Of a stretch of DNA of 64,000 nucleotides, positions 23,340 through 34,234 are shown piece by piece. How positions within the stretch are numbered: the stretch's first letter is position 1; every line of letters starts with the position of its first letter. Both the position numbers and the translations under genes were made by a program. The notes below the pieces were generated by a model. It was not told the origin of the DNA. It worked only from the letters and a program-made list of their open reading frames with translations, and ran no database searches. The DNA is from Semisulcospira habei (taxonomy: Eukaryota; Mollusca; Gastropoda; Semisulcospiridae). The DNA lies in the NCBI GenBank assembly GCA_036245525.1, contig BTPG01000001.1, positions 221,539,774 through 221,603,773 on the forward strand. The letters are read 5' to 3'.

Positions 23340-23667
23340 AAGAAACGTTCCGACAGCAACAAGACTTTTTCAGGACGTGCCTGCACTGCTTGTGAAAAAA
23401 AAAAATTTAACAGAATATTGAATGTATGTCGCCAGCCGGTCTAAGACCAGTCAGCAACACACATCCAATATCAAGAGCTACAGGCGGCGCAGACAGTAGG
23501 GAGAGTTTAAAACAGAAAAATACAGGTGAATGGACCAAGGGTGGACAGAAACACATGCCCCAGAATAGAGAGGAAACCCCACCCTGCGGGGCTGACCAGT
23601 AGACCCTGGGAACTAAAAGGTCGTTAACCCCACCCAAATCCCCCAGGGCAGTCCCGGGTGGGGGGAC
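23340..23667. mobile_element. SINE-like repeat J, variant abutting the LINE 3' end
   Basis: Starts near CGTTCCGACAGCAACAAGAC and ends CCCGGGTGGGGGGACATG, directly against the truncated RNase H frame. It could be a separate insertion that removed the LINE end, or part of a LINE 3' UTR from which the repeat derives its ends. Confidence 0.6.
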
Positions 23668-24471
23668 ATGCCCTGGGACCCAAATAAAAATGATGTCATA
23701 ATATACCTTCATCAAGTCTGCGTAGAGCTCTCTAATCTGCACCAGCAGTGGGTGGTCTATTCCTGCGCCCTGAAGGGCCTGCAGGGCAGAAAGAGAGTCA
23801 GACAGAATCAGGAAGTTCCTTTCCCTAAACCGATATGCATGCTTGAGTGCCAGCAGAACCGCCTGCAGTTCTGCACTAAATACAGATGAGTGGTCTGGGA
23901 GGCGGTGCTTATAGGGGCGTCTAGGATGGTGAGAAGACACTGCGGCCGCAGCCACTCTCCGATCCTCTGATTTTGACCCATCCGTATAAATACAATTCCC
24001 TGGAAAACTTGAAAGGAGTTCACTGAGGCTCTGTTGGTATATGGCTGGTGGAGTAGAGTCCTTCTTGTGGGTGGTCATGTCCAGCAAGATGTCAGGAACT
24101 GGTAATAGCCAGGGTGGAGTGATGTGTTGCAGAGATTCCGAAACGTTGTCCAGGTAAACTCCGGCCGCCTGCAGATGAGGTCGGACACGGAAGGAAAGTG
24201 GACGGACAGCTCCCGGATGGGTATCGTAAATCTCTGCAAACGGCGGTTTAAAAACACAATCACAGGCAGGATTGTCTGAATGGGCCTTCAGTTTCAGAAC
24301 GTAGCTGAGCATGAGGCGGATTCGGCGAAGCTTGAGAGAAGGCTCCCCTGCCTCGGCATACAGACTAGGAACTGGAGATGTCCTGGAGGCGCCCAGACAT
24401 ATCCGCAGACCTTGATGGTGAATTGTGTTCAGACGCTGTAGAACAGACTTGGAAGCCAAGCCATATACCAC
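23668..24471 (-). pseudogene. LINE ORF2, C-terminal region and RNase H
   Basis: Starts with the post-RT segment (MVYGLASKSVLQRLNTIHHQ). The RNase H core has CIYTDGSKS (first Asp), FSAELQAVLLALKHA (Glu), FLILSDSLSAL (second Asp) and IFIWVPGHV, where the LINE sequence stops. The frame is open throughout, the best-preserved part of this LINE. Confidence 0.8.
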
Positions 24472-25916
24472 AGAACCGTACTCTAGTTTGGACCGAACAA
24501 GGGCCCGGTACAGTCGAAGTAAGACAGTGCAGTCTGCACCCCAGACAGTACGACCAACAACACAAAGAACGCCGAGAGCCTTATGACAAGAGGTTCTAAG
24601 GTAATTAATATGGTTGCGGAAGGTCAGTCTTTTGTCAAAGATGACTCACAGAAACTTTGCCTCCTTGGACACCTTAATTGGCACTCCAGCAATGCTCACG
24701 CTATGTTCTGCACAGTTGCAAGCGCCTCTCAAGGGACGCAATTCCTCGACCTCATGCGCACAAAGCAAAGTCGTCAACAAACAAAGAGCATTCAGACTCA
24801 TCCTTGGCGGCCTTTACAATGTCATTAATTTTAATACTAAATGAAACAGGAGATAGAATGCTGCCCTGCGGGACACCCATCTTCTGTTCAAAAGAGTGCG
24901 TGAGTGAGTATAGATTGCTTTACGTCCCGCAAGCGACAAAGGCCTTCTCAGGACGTGCCTGCGCTAAATGAATAAAAGAACTGCAAGAAGCGCAGACAGG
25001 AGGGAGAATTTCAAAAGAAAAATACAGATGAATGGACCAGAAAGACAGAAATACAAACCCCCAAAAGAGTAGAACCCACCTTGCAGGGGTTAGACAAGGT
25101 GACCCTAGGAACTAAAAAGTAGACAACCCCACCAAGGTCCCCTAGGGCAGACCCGGTGGGGGCTGTTCAAAAGAGTCGGAGAGGGTGGAGCCCACACGGA
25201 CATGGAACGCCCGGTTAGACCAAAAAAAAACCAACACAATAAAAACGGGCAGGTGCCCTTTAAAACCCATGTCCAACAAGTCAGACATTATACCATACTT
25301 CCAAGTAGTGTCATATGCCTTCTTAAGATCGAAGAAATTGCATTGCTTGTTGACAAAAGCATCTCAAATAAACGACTCAAAGCGGACTAGATGGTCAGTT
25401 GTACTACGGAAGCGCCGGAAACTGCCTGTGATGAGACCCTGTGACTCAAGATACCACACCAGTCTACCTTGACCAGGCGTTCCATAGTTTTACATAAACA
25501 TGATGTCAAAGCGATTAACCGGTAGTTGCCCGGGTCGGAAGGATTCTTAGCCGGCTTGGGTATATGGCACAACCACAGCCTGGCGCCAAGATGGCGAAAA
25601 CCTGGCCAGTTATCCAGATATAGTCAAAGACCTTGATAAGTACGAGGAGTGACTTTTCAGGCAGATGCGTTAGGAGCTGAAAGTGGATGGTATCTAGTCC
25701 AGTAGCAGAGTCATTACACTTTTGCAGTGCTTGCTGCAACTCTGATAATGTAAAAGGGGTATTATAGTCTTCTGAGTTATCCGATTTTAAATCACACATA
25801 CAAGACTCTCGCTTCTCCTTCCCTCTCTGGAAGAAGGGTGAATAATGCTCTGCTGAAGAATTATGGGCAATGGTGGAGGCAAGCAAATTGGCCACAGCCA
25901 TTTTATCTGTGACCAA
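24472..25916 (-). pseudogene. LINE ORF2, reverse transcriptase, interrupted by a SINE
   Basis: Recognisable pieces in order are PFTLSELQQALQKCNDSATG, DPGNYRLIALTSCLCKTMER, FFDLKKAYDTTW (motif A), then the inserted repeat, then MGVPQGSILSPVSF (motif B) and SLFVDDFALCA (motif C). The insertion splits the RT between motifs A and B with a 13-bp duplicated target, so it post-dates the LINE. Confidence 0.75.
24898..25163. mobile_element. SINE-like repeat J, copy inside the LINE RT
   Basis: A 266-bp insertion flanked by 13-bp direct repeats TGTTCAAAAGAGT (24885-24897 and 25164-25176). On the + strand it begins with a GTGAGTGAG run and GATTGCTTTACGTCCCGC and ends CAGACCCGGTGGGGGC. The target duplication shows retroposition of a discrete unit. 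I find no RNA polymerase III promoter I can defend. Confidence 0.8.
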
Positions 25917-26136
25917 ACTGGCACCATCTCTAAGAAGGCCGACAGAAGCCGAGCGACCCCTGCCCGTAATTCTTCGAACAGCCTTCCAGACTTTCTGGGA
26001 TGGAGTCCTAGAAGATAAAGATGAGATGAAACGTCTCCAGGAAGCACGGCGTTCACGTTTTAAAATGTAACGGACTTTCGCCCTCTCGTCTTTTAAAGGT
26101 TAAAATATTCTCTTGCGACGGATTACGAAAAGCACT

Positions 26137-27192
26137 TCACTGAGCAGATTTGCGCGTTTTGGGGGCCTTGCGGCACTCTTCATTGAACCATGGTACTGTA
26201 GGCTTCCGAGGGACTGATGTGGAAGTTTTAGGGATGGTTTCACCTGCTACATTCAACAATATTGAAATAAAACAAGAAACAGGTTCTTCAGATGACATGA
26301 CCACCTCATCTGCAATACGAGACTGACAAAGGGAGGCGAACAGAGGCCAATTAGATTTCTTGAGATTCCAGCGCCCCACTGGTGGATCCTCCTCACAGCT
26401 GACCGATGTCAGGACTACTGCGAAGTGGTCACTACCACACAGGTCGTCGAGAACCTTCCAGTCAACGTCCAGCATGAGAGAAGGATCACACATTGAGGTA
26501 TAGAACAGAACTAGATTCTGAACCTGGGTTAGAATAGGTAGGTGAGCCATCGTTAAAGACACATAATTTAAGTTGAGAAAAAAAACATCTTCTAGCATCT
26601 GACCTCTGCCATCATAGTGGTCACTACCCCAAAGGTGAGCCTGACCGTTAAAATCTCCCATGAGAATAAAGGGACGGGGCAGCTGACCTACTAAATTAAA
26701 AATATCATTACTACAGACCCGCAGGAATGGTCGCAGGTAAACACTGCATATGATAATGGTCTTTTTTTAGGTAACCCGAGCTGCGACAGCCTGAAGACAG
26801 CTGTCGATACTAACGGGGCTACATAAAATTTGGCTACTGATGAGAAGAGCCACTCCACCCGAGCGCCTCTCCGAATCAAAGCCTTTATGGACAGCGTAAA
26901 AACCATTAAAAGACACAGTGTCAACAGTCTCCAGGTAAATCTCCTGAAGGGATATTACTGAAGGGTTATAGGACTTGACTAAAAGACGTAATTCCTCAAA
27001 GTTAGCGTGAAAACCAGACAACTCCACTGAAGCAGAGAGTACATGATTAGGTCTTTTGTGGAGGAGAGGAGCGACTCCGCCCCCCCCCCCTTTCCTTTGG
27101 AAGGAGTCGAAGAAACAGAAGGGGGGGGGGGGGGGAGATCCCGGGCCTTCTCTGGTTCTTCGGAGATGAGGGAAGTGGTGCTGCCGCAGCAC
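26137..27192 (-). pseudogene. LINE ORF2, AP-endonuclease domain
   Basis: Broken frames carry ISLQEIYLE (catalytic Glu), RRSGGVALLIS, LMGDFNGQAHLWGS (Asp-Phe-Asn) and CGSDHFAVV (Ser-Asp-His), the ordered motifs of an AP-type endonuclease that nicks target DNA. The segment continues to WFNEECRKA, where the RT linker begins. Confidence 0.75.
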
Positions 27193-27699
27193 CAGCTATT
27201 ACAACTTCCACTCCCTTCCACTGCTCCTCCAATACAGCATACTTATTTTGATGGGGGACATCAGTGTCCCCCTTCTGGACCCGTGCGCACAGCGGTCCCG
27301 TAGCTTGGCTTTGAGCAGCGTTCCTGCCGCTAGAGTTAGCGGCCTTAGATGGCTGACCAGAGCCAGAAGCCTTTGTAGTAGACAGACTTGACAGGTGTGG
27401 GTGGGGCTGAGGCTTAGGGGTAACAGAAGGTGGCGCTACCGGACCGGTAGTGTCCGCCTTCTGCGTTCCCTGGTTCATCGTCACCACTGGAGGAGGGTTG
27501 CTCTCCGGGGGCGAGAGGAGCCGAGGCTCCGCCCCCAACCAAGAAGTTGGGGTTTGACAGGAGAAGTCTTTGGTGGGGCGCTTGCTGCCACCGCAGCATT
27601 GAAGTAAAAACAGAGGGTGCTACTACTGTTTGTGGCAGCGGCCTCAGCTGCACCAGGGCCTTCAACCAGTTTCATGGGTGGGACCGAAAAAAAAGTTGA

Positions 27700-28775
27700 A
27701 TCCTAAAGCGAGGGTCTTGGGGCACTTTTTAAGTGAAAAAATAATTTAAAAAAATTAAATCCGGAAATCCGGTTGTAGCCGGAAAAGTCCCACCCATGCA
27801 TTTTTTTTTTTTTTTTTTTCGTCTGCAAAGGACAACCCCTTATCCACACGCACCTGCTGAATGTTGCACTCGGATATCCAACGAGGGCATTCATTATCCG
27901 AAACCATATGCGCCCCCTGGCAATTCACACACGGGGGGGGGGGGGGGGGGGGGGGGGGGTGGCTGTGCAGGACTCAGAGAGTGTCCGGGTTTAGTGCAAA
28001 GGGCGCATGGGGCCTCTGCCTGGCGGCATGTCTTCTGCCCATGGCCATACTTTTGGCACAAAGCACCGGAGGAGGAGAGGGACGTACTTCTTCACTTTCA
28101 AGGAGTAATAACCTCCCCAGATGGTAGGAGGGGTGGGGGTGCCTCCCTACCACCTCGCTTGGAAGCGAAGCGCCTGACGTAAGTCACCCCCTGCGACTTA
28201 AGCTTCCGTACAAGTTCATCTTCAGACAGTCTTGCCAATGCTTGATCTTGTATCACGCCTCTAGAAGAGTTCATCGTTTTGTGGGGTGTGACATCCACTT
28301 GAGTGTCTCCGATGGAAGAGAGCCTCAGTAGCCCGTTGGAGTGTGCCCGGGTACGGCACTCTACCAGCAAGTCACCAGACCTAAGGCGCTGGGCATCAGG
28401 CCTGCCAACACGGCTCCTGAGGGTCTCCCCCAGCAGGAAAGGATGCAGCTTGGAAACAGGCTTCTTTTTCACTTTGCTATGGACAATGAGGAAGCGAGGC
28501 CAGACGGCCGACGCTTGAGGCGTCGCTTCCTCACAGTCCGAGTCACTATCATGTCGGTGGCTATGTGCCGCTTTTGTGACATTTGTTGTTGTTGTTGTTG
28601 TTGTTGTGGTTTCCATATTATAGTAGTAGATATATTCATCCCCCGGGAGTCCCCGCCCACCACCGAGCCCAACAAGGGAAAGTGCATCTGTCGGCGGGTC
28701 TCCAGCCGACGCACGATGGAGACTGCCCGAAAGATATACTCGGGGGGTTAAACCCGATTGTACCGTCTGAGCCAC
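27700..28775 (-). pseudogene. LINE ORF1 (nucleic-acid-binding, CCHC knuckles)
   Basis: An open segment from 28775 to 28098 holds an (ACA)n-encoded Thr run, then WPRFLIVHSKVKKKPVSKL, SGDLLVECRTRAHSNGLL, VTPHKTMNSSRGVI and LVRKLKSQGVTYVRRF. This is the pattern of I/Jockey ORF1 RNA-binding domains. After frame breaks, CCHC-like pieces follow: CQKYGHGQKTC, CALCTKPGH, then CVNCQGAHMVSDNECPRW near 27930-27850. A long C run separates the last two knuckles and shifts the frame. Confidence 0.75.
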
Positions 28776-29685
28776 CGCCTTCTATCACACTGTTGAATGC
28801 AGGGGAATACTGGCGTAAAGCATCTAATCAGCAGCAGAGGCTATAGCATGGTGCTCCGTTTATCAACCTGCATGTCAACAGTGGGATAGGGCTCAACGTG
28901 ACAAGAGCCGATTGACTAGGCCGGTAGGACTAGCCTCCCATTTAATTTTATGTAGAAGTCACTCCTAGCCTCCCATTTATGCAGAAGTCAAGGAGTGTTT
29001 CAGCCACCAGGATCTTCTTCTCCCCCGACACCGGTCTCCAAGCACGGCAAACACTTGGGATCCAAAGAACCAAAAACTATTGAGTATTTTTAAAGACAAA
29101 TCCAACATGGTAAGACCTGGGTTAGAACAGCTCCTTAAAAATCCGGACCAGTGAAAAAGACTGAACAACATATCTGCTGACGTCAGTGGGCAGCTACACA
29201 ACAGAAATCGCAAGCGATTCTCCAAGCAAAAGAAAATGAATAATACTAAAAAGGTACGTAATTTTATCCAAAATAACTCAAATGAATATCGGATCTTTCC
29301 TATGATTAACACACTCATGCTCTCAAAAGAACAACACAGCCACAAACGTAACACCAGTTTTAAGCCAAAGCGATCCCATTGACCTAACTCCTTCCCTTCC
29401 ACTTATAAACGCACCCACCCCAACTCCCATTCTCCCGCTGGTAAACTTTCTGACAATATCACATATCCAATTTAAACATTAACATCTTCTCAAGTTGTCA
29501 TTTCGGGATATCACCTGCTGTGTTGTGTTGTAGGGCTCCAAATCCAGGTACAGTGTGCAACATTAATCACTTAATATATTCCGGTAAACGAACGACGCAG
29601 TTTCTCCCATTCTTTCAATCTCAGAACTACGAATGCGAGAGGGATAGACTGTGATCGCTACACCCGCTAAGTACGTCGTGCTCAA
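28776..29685. other. Sequence 5' of the I-type LINE, no gene seen
   Basis: May contain the LINE's 5' UTR. CTAGCCTCCCATTTA recurs near 28930 and 28966, a local duplication. A 141-codon minus frame (28977-29402) lacks any recognisable motif. Confidence 0.4.
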
Positions 29686-29750
29686 GCGTAGTGCCTGATT
29701 AGCTTGGCGCCTTAACAGGCACCAAGCTAATAAAGCACTGCCTTTGACCT
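29686..29750. mobile_element. Type-B hairpin core, first of a pair
   Basis: GCGTAGTGCCTGATTAGCTT and AAGCTAATAAAGCACTGCCT. It is followed 20 bp later by a second similar core; CTACCCGCTAAGTACGTC and CTACCCGCTAAATACGTC precede each, a local duplication. Confidence 0.65.
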
Positions 29751-29759
29751 ACCCGCTAA

Positions 29760-29850
29760 ATACGTCATGTTCATGGGCAGAGCTTGATTAGCTTGGCGCA
29801 TGTCAAGGTGCCAAGTTAATCAAGCACTGCCCTTGACCTATCTTAGCCAA
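29760..29850. mobile_element. Type-B hairpin core, second of a pair
   Basis: GGCAGAGCTTGATTAGCTTG and CCAAGTTAATCAAGCACTGC. Confidence 0.65.
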
Positions 29851-30238
29851 CAACTCTAGACGTCTTGACGATACAAAAATGTGTCACTTTGTTCTCGATG
29901 TGAAAGTGCTTGCACCGCAGATTGGAGGCACTCAAGCATAGATTACGTGACATTTGCACACCCAAACAGTCAAAACAGAGAGAGAAAGAAAATAAAAAAG
30001 AGAAACGAGAGCTTGTATGCCAGCAGCGAAAATATACCTATCCACAACAGACACATATGTTTAAAGCTACATTCCCCAAGGTTCATAAATAGAGAACTAC
30101 AATTTTTATCAGTGATCAATACGAAGGGCATCCCACCGAGAGACCATTCAGTGTCAAACCAAGCACACAGTTTGTGTGTCGATAAGATTTTTTTAAAATT
30201 TATTTATTTATTTATTTTTTTTTTTTTGGGGGGGGAGG

Positions 30239-30502
30239 GTTAGTTGTACATTGCTAAACTTCCCGATAGCAACAAGACTTTCTCAGGACGTGCCTGCACT
30301 GCTTGTGAAAAAAGAACCCAACTAAACAGAATATTGAATGTATGTCGCCAGCCGGTCCAATACGTGAAATAAACCCAAGACCATTTAGCAACACACATCG
30401 AATGGACCAAGGGTAGACAGAAACACATGCCCCAGAATCGAGGGGAAAACCCACCCTGTGGGAGTGACCAGGGTGACCATGGGAACTAAGAAGTAGTTAA
30501 CC

Positions 30503-30504
<2 letters not shown>
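30239..30504. mobile_element. SINE-like repeat J, variant ending in an AT microsatellite
   Basis: Shares TTAGTTGTACATTGCTAAAC, the CTCAGGACGTGCCTGCACTG block and the CCAGAAT/AACCCACCCTGTGGG block with the other copies. A T-run/G-run lies immediately before it and a long AT microsatellite immediately after. Confidence 0.65.

Positions 30505-30594
<90 letters not shown>
30505..30594. repeat. (AT)n microsatellite
   Basis: Uninterrupted, directly at the end of a J repeat, possibly grown from its tail. Confidence 0.95.
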
Positions 30595-30596
<2 letters not shown>

Positions 30597-30817
30597 CTGA
30601 AAAATAACATCAGTATACAGGCGCCTGGGTCGAAGAGCGGTGAAAACCTGGCACACATGCTCACGTGAACACACACATTCACTCTGAAGACAGACAGTAC
30701 AAGACAAGGATAGGACTTTCACCTGGTGTTAAGGATATGCTCTGCTGTTGATGTTTCGGAAATTGTGATTGCTTGTACTTAACATGTGTAAAGTGCCTGA
30801 AACCCGTACTAGATCTT

Positions 30818-30888
30818 TTAACTCATTCGAGACGTGCCCCCTCTGGATACGCCGCGTATCCGGAGGCGGCACGTCTCGAATGAGTTAA
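30818..30888. mobile_element. Type-C hairpin element
   Basis: TTAA-bounded 71-bp foldback with CTCATTCGAGACGTGCC and the inverted arm. A shortened arm, GGATACGCC against GCGTATCC. Confidence 0.85.
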
Positions 30889-30965
30889 AGACAAATGCAC
30901 GCATGACACTATCAGCATCACCTCTTGTAAACAACCTTGGAATGTGTGACACGAAGAACAGCGGC

Positions 30966-31016
30966 TTTAGCTTATTCGAGGCATATCCGGATGCACCCCC
31001 TCTCCAAAGAGTTAAC
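30966..31016. mobile_element. Type-C hairpin remnant
   Basis: TTATTCGAGGCATATCCGGATG then AAAGAGTTAA. Only one inner arm is recognisable. Confidence 0.4.
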
Positions 31017-31526
31017 CCCAAAACTAACTCCCTCGATTCGAGAAATATATATGGAGCCTTTCTCGGCCAGCAACAGGTGCAGATTCTTATGGTCACCTGA
31101 AGCTACAGTCGCGTGTGTAATTCTATGTCTATGGCATTTATGGACGGGACTGAACGAGCGACTGGCAAAATGTAGATCATAAACATGTAGAACCTCGGCC
31201 TTTGTTGGGCACGGGCGCTTTGGGGGATCTGCTGTTTTGGATGATCCAATTTACAAACGTCTATTTACATCTGTGCTGGGAGTCGGGTAGGACTTTCACC
31301 CAGTGTCGGGATAAATGTATGCATACACATTATACCTATATTTTAGTCATAACTTCAAATGCAGGTAAAGAGCTTTTTTTAAAATTATTATTATATTCGT
31401 GAAACGGGAATCTCATAGACACATCCACCCGGTTCAGTTCGGTTCTGACGAGATAAACTCGGTTACGGGATACAAACATGGAAACTTCCACAAGACCTTG
31501 ACACTTTTTCGATGATCGGAATTTAT

Positions 31527-31600
31527 CTGCAGGAGGCATGGATCTACATGAACCCCCGCATCTGCATCTGTGGGGGCTCATGAGGATATATGCCTCTTGC
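31527..31600. mobile_element. Type-A hairpin element core
   Basis: TGCAGGAGGCATGGATCTAC and TCATGAGGATATATGCCTCT. The loop holds a direct duplication of GCATCT. Confidence 0.75.
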
Positions 31601-32045
31601 TAGCGTCACGACCCTTGTCCTCCATCTACACCTATGTTTCGTAAACACAAGGCATAAGCCTACAATGCTGATGTATTTCATCTAGACACACATGCACCCA
31701 CAAAAGATCATTATCATAACAGCTGAATGTGGCATACTGGTTTACAACCCCATTACACCCCACGGGTCGACATCTTTTCCACTTAATTCTTAATTCCAGC
31801 AAAAGCTCTTTTCTGCAAAACATTGTCCATCCAGGAAAAAACAATCAATTAACCAGCTTTTGTCAGAACAGGGCTATGTGAAGTTAAATTAAGCACGTGA
31901 ATTATCCCCAAAACAAGACAGGCCAAACATTATTATTTTATAGAATCCTAGAATAAACATTTTTTAAAGGTTTATTGAACGATGATACACGAATGGAAGT
32001 TCATTTCTGGGCATGCATCACAGCGTAAGATATCTCAATTAACCA

Positions 32046-32252
32046 TTAACCCATTTAGCCCCGAGTCCCTACATCAGGAGATGGATTGACCATGATAATT
32101 CAAGGTAGTGCCAGATTAGCTTGGCGCCTTTAAGGCGCCAACCTAAACTGGCACCACCCTTGAATTATCATGGTCAATCCATCCCTGCAAATGGTACATA
32201 GTCGTTAGGCAACACATCCAAAATTTTAGAAATGGGACCTTGGGACATTTCC
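32046..32252. mobile_element. Type-B element, nearly full
   Basis: TTAACCCATTTAGCCCCGAG, arms CCATGATAATTCAAGGTAGT and CACCCTTGAATTATCATGG, ending AATGGGACCTTGGGAC without a clear TTAA. Confidence 0.8.
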
Positions 32253-32498
32253 GTCTGTTTGGTCTTTGTTTAAAATATACTAATCTGTCAAAGTGTGAAC
32301 GAGTTTAGATCAAATACTTGGAAATATATTCATGTAGCAGATAATTCTAAGCATTTCCACTAGACAAACAGCATTGAAGTCAACAGAGAGGACACTTCCT
32401 GTGTGTCCAGCATCAAACATCGGACTCTGTCAACAGGAGTAGGCTAAGCTCCGAACAACAGTTAAACAGCCTCACCTTTTTGAGGAACAGCTAGCGTC

Positions 32499-32568
32499 AG
32501 CCAGAGGCATAGATTTTCATGAGTCCTTGCAGCCTGCAGGGACTCATGAGAATCTATGCCTCTTGCAG
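32499..32568. mobile_element. Type-A hairpin element core
   Basis: AGCCAGAGGCATAGATTTTC and GAGAATCTATGCCTCTTGCA with inner arms AGTCCTTGCAG/CTGCAGGGACT. Confidence 0.85.
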
Positions 32569-32684
32569 AAGTCTATGGCAGGTTCAGCGACTGCTAATCA
32601 AAGACCATGGTTTAGCTTTGCGCCTCCCTGCTATCACTCCCACAATGTGTACATACACCCACGTTCCAACACCTTGGTTAAGAG

Positions 32685-32740
32685 TTAACTCATTCGAGAC
32701 GTGACGCCTCCGGATACGCGGCACGTCTCGAATGAGTTAA
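32685..32740. mobile_element. Type-C hairpin element, internally deleted
   Basis: TTAACTCATTCGAGACGTGA to GCACGTCTCGAATGAGTTAA in only 56 bp. Most of one inner arm is missing. TTAA at both ends. Confidence 0.8.
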
Positions 32741-33126
32741 GAAGCCCATCCGAGCACTGATTCTAAAGTCAAACCCAAGCATTGGTGACGTTCAGGGAAT
32801 GCCACACATCCGCAAGAAAAGCAGACCCTAATCTCCAGCAGTGTAGGGAGGGGGTGCGAGGTAGGGTTGTGGGGGTCATATAGACCCAAGTCTCTTGCTG
32901 GTCTCCCCAGCTCTGTGCAAAGGCACATGAGGATCTACAACACCTGCCGATCTTGAGTTACAAGTTAGGAGGCAGTATCGAGAGCAGTGTTCGATGGTCA
33001 ACGGGCAAGCGAGACTGCCAGCAAATACCAGGCCATCTGACAAAGAAACAAACCTTCATCGACCACAGCAATGCCTGAGGGGCCGCCTGATACCGTAACC
33101 AACGCATTTCGCGACTCTCTTTTATC

Positions 33127-33206
33127 AGGTGTGCTGGTGTGTGATTTGGGTTCTTACGGCCTTAGGCCGTAAGGTGTCAAAATCACAAACCACCACACAA
33201 TCGCAC
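33127..33206. mobile_element. Type-D hairpin
   Basis: GTGTGCTGGTGTGTGATTTG and TCAAAATCACAAACCACCAC around TTACGGCCTTAGGCCGTAA. Confidence 0.75.
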
Positions 33207-33542
33207 ACTCTTGAGTCAGAACAAGTGCCGGGATGTGCAAAGTCAATCAAGGGTGGTCCAAGGGCAACGAAAATGCCTGTCTGTTAGTTACTTTCCCTCT
33301 CATGATTGCCAGGCGTCAAACTCGCCCGTTGATTTCAAACGCTCGGCATCCTTTGGCCGTTGATCAAAGAGAGAGGTGAGATACCGGTGTGTGTTGTCTC
33401 GGTCTGCATGCTCGCGCTATCCCGACTTCCTTTTGTCTTGTCAACCGACGTCTCATGTTTCCACGTCTGTGTCAATGTGAGTGTGTGTGTGGGGGGAGGA
33501 GGGGGGGGGGGAGGGGGTAGGACGCGAAGGAAAGGGAGAGGG

Positions 33543-34020
33543 TTAACCCCTTCACTACAGCAGAAAAATTGAACACGGTCCAACTGCAAGAGGCAGTTCC
33601 TCGTGAGCCCCAGCAACTGCGGGGGCTCATGAGGATCTATGCCTCTTGCTGAGACCAATTGGTACGTTTGTATGTTTCTTGGACGCTCCACCATTTACAA
33701 GGCAGCTGTCTCCTTTGAGGACTCTCACAGAGCTAGCCTTAAGGACAAGCGGCTCAGGAGAAAAAACAGAGATGCCGCAGCTCAGAACCCTGGCCATACC
33801 TTCCCCTGCAGCCACTGCGGTCGAACCTGCCTGTCTCGGATTGGCCTCCGCAGCCACGAACAAGCCTGCAGACGTCGTGGGCAACTCCTATAAAATCTTC
33901 GTTCGCGAAGTCAAGCCAAGAGAGATGTTTCTTGGACGATTGCTGCTTTCGGTCGTTGAATAAACACATATCATGTTTCAGAAAAAATAAATGCGCGCAC
34001 AGTGGCAGGGAAGGGGTTAA
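33543..34020. mobile_element. Type-A element, full length, interrupted by a LINE fragment
   Basis: TTAACCCCTTCACTACAGC to GTGGCAGGGAAGGGGTTAA. The core hairpin is at 33583-33650. Without the LINE insertion at 33686-33924 and its duplication it is about 225 bp. Confidence 0.85.
33686..33924 (+). mobile_element. LINE 3' fragment with a C2H2 zinc finger
   Basis: A 239-bp insertion with 14-bp direct repeats ATGTTTCTTGGACG (33672-33685 and 33925-33938) inside a type-A foldback element. It encodes a short C-terminal piece, AAVSFEDSHRASLKDKRL, then PCSHCGRTCLSRIGLRSHEQ and a stop near 33893. Such single C2H2 fingers end the ORF2 of some animal LINEs. The rest of the element is absent. Confidence 0.75.
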
Positions 34021-34063
34021 GTTAAACGAACTTTGTGTGAAGGAAACAGCGATGTAAGATTAT

Positions 34064-34234
34064 GTAACCCTTTCACTGCCTGTGGACGCAAATTGGGCTT
34101 TTCAAAATCTCAACTCCAACTACTCCAAGGGAACGTGGATACAAAGTTGTGTCAGCAAGAGTCGTGTTCATGAGGGTCCGTCAGTCTCTTGCAGTTGGAT
34201 CTTGTTCACCTTGTCTCAGCAGTGATGGGGTTAA
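34064..34234. mobile_element. Type-A element, short variant
   Basis: GTAACCCTTTCACTGCCTG to AGCAGTGATGGGGTTAA, 171 bp, with a reduced core (GCAAGAGTCGTG/CAGTCTCTTGC). Its last TTAA is the first TTAA of the type-B element at 34231. Confidence 0.8.

Larger units (their letters stand above)
23668..28775 (-). mobile_element. I/Nimb-type non-LTR retrotransposon, decayed, with RNase H
   Basis: A minus-strand LINE read from high to low coordinates. Order: ORF1 with zinc knuckles (28775 to about 27047), AP endonuclease (27192-26137), reverse transcriptase (25916 to about 24500) and RNase H (to 23668). RNase H after the RT is typical of the I superclade. The frames are broken by several shifts and by expanded C/G runs (27077, 27121 and 27933 on the + strand). 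A SINE-like repeat is inserted at 24898-25163. The 3' side stops at IWVPGHV, where another copy of that repeat family abuts, so the end of RNase H is missing. Non-functional copy. Confidence 0.85.

Noticed and set aside
33360..33694. A 119-codon minus frame with a Pro run
   Set aside because: It crosses a homopolymer G/C tract and a type-A hairpin, with no recognisable domain.
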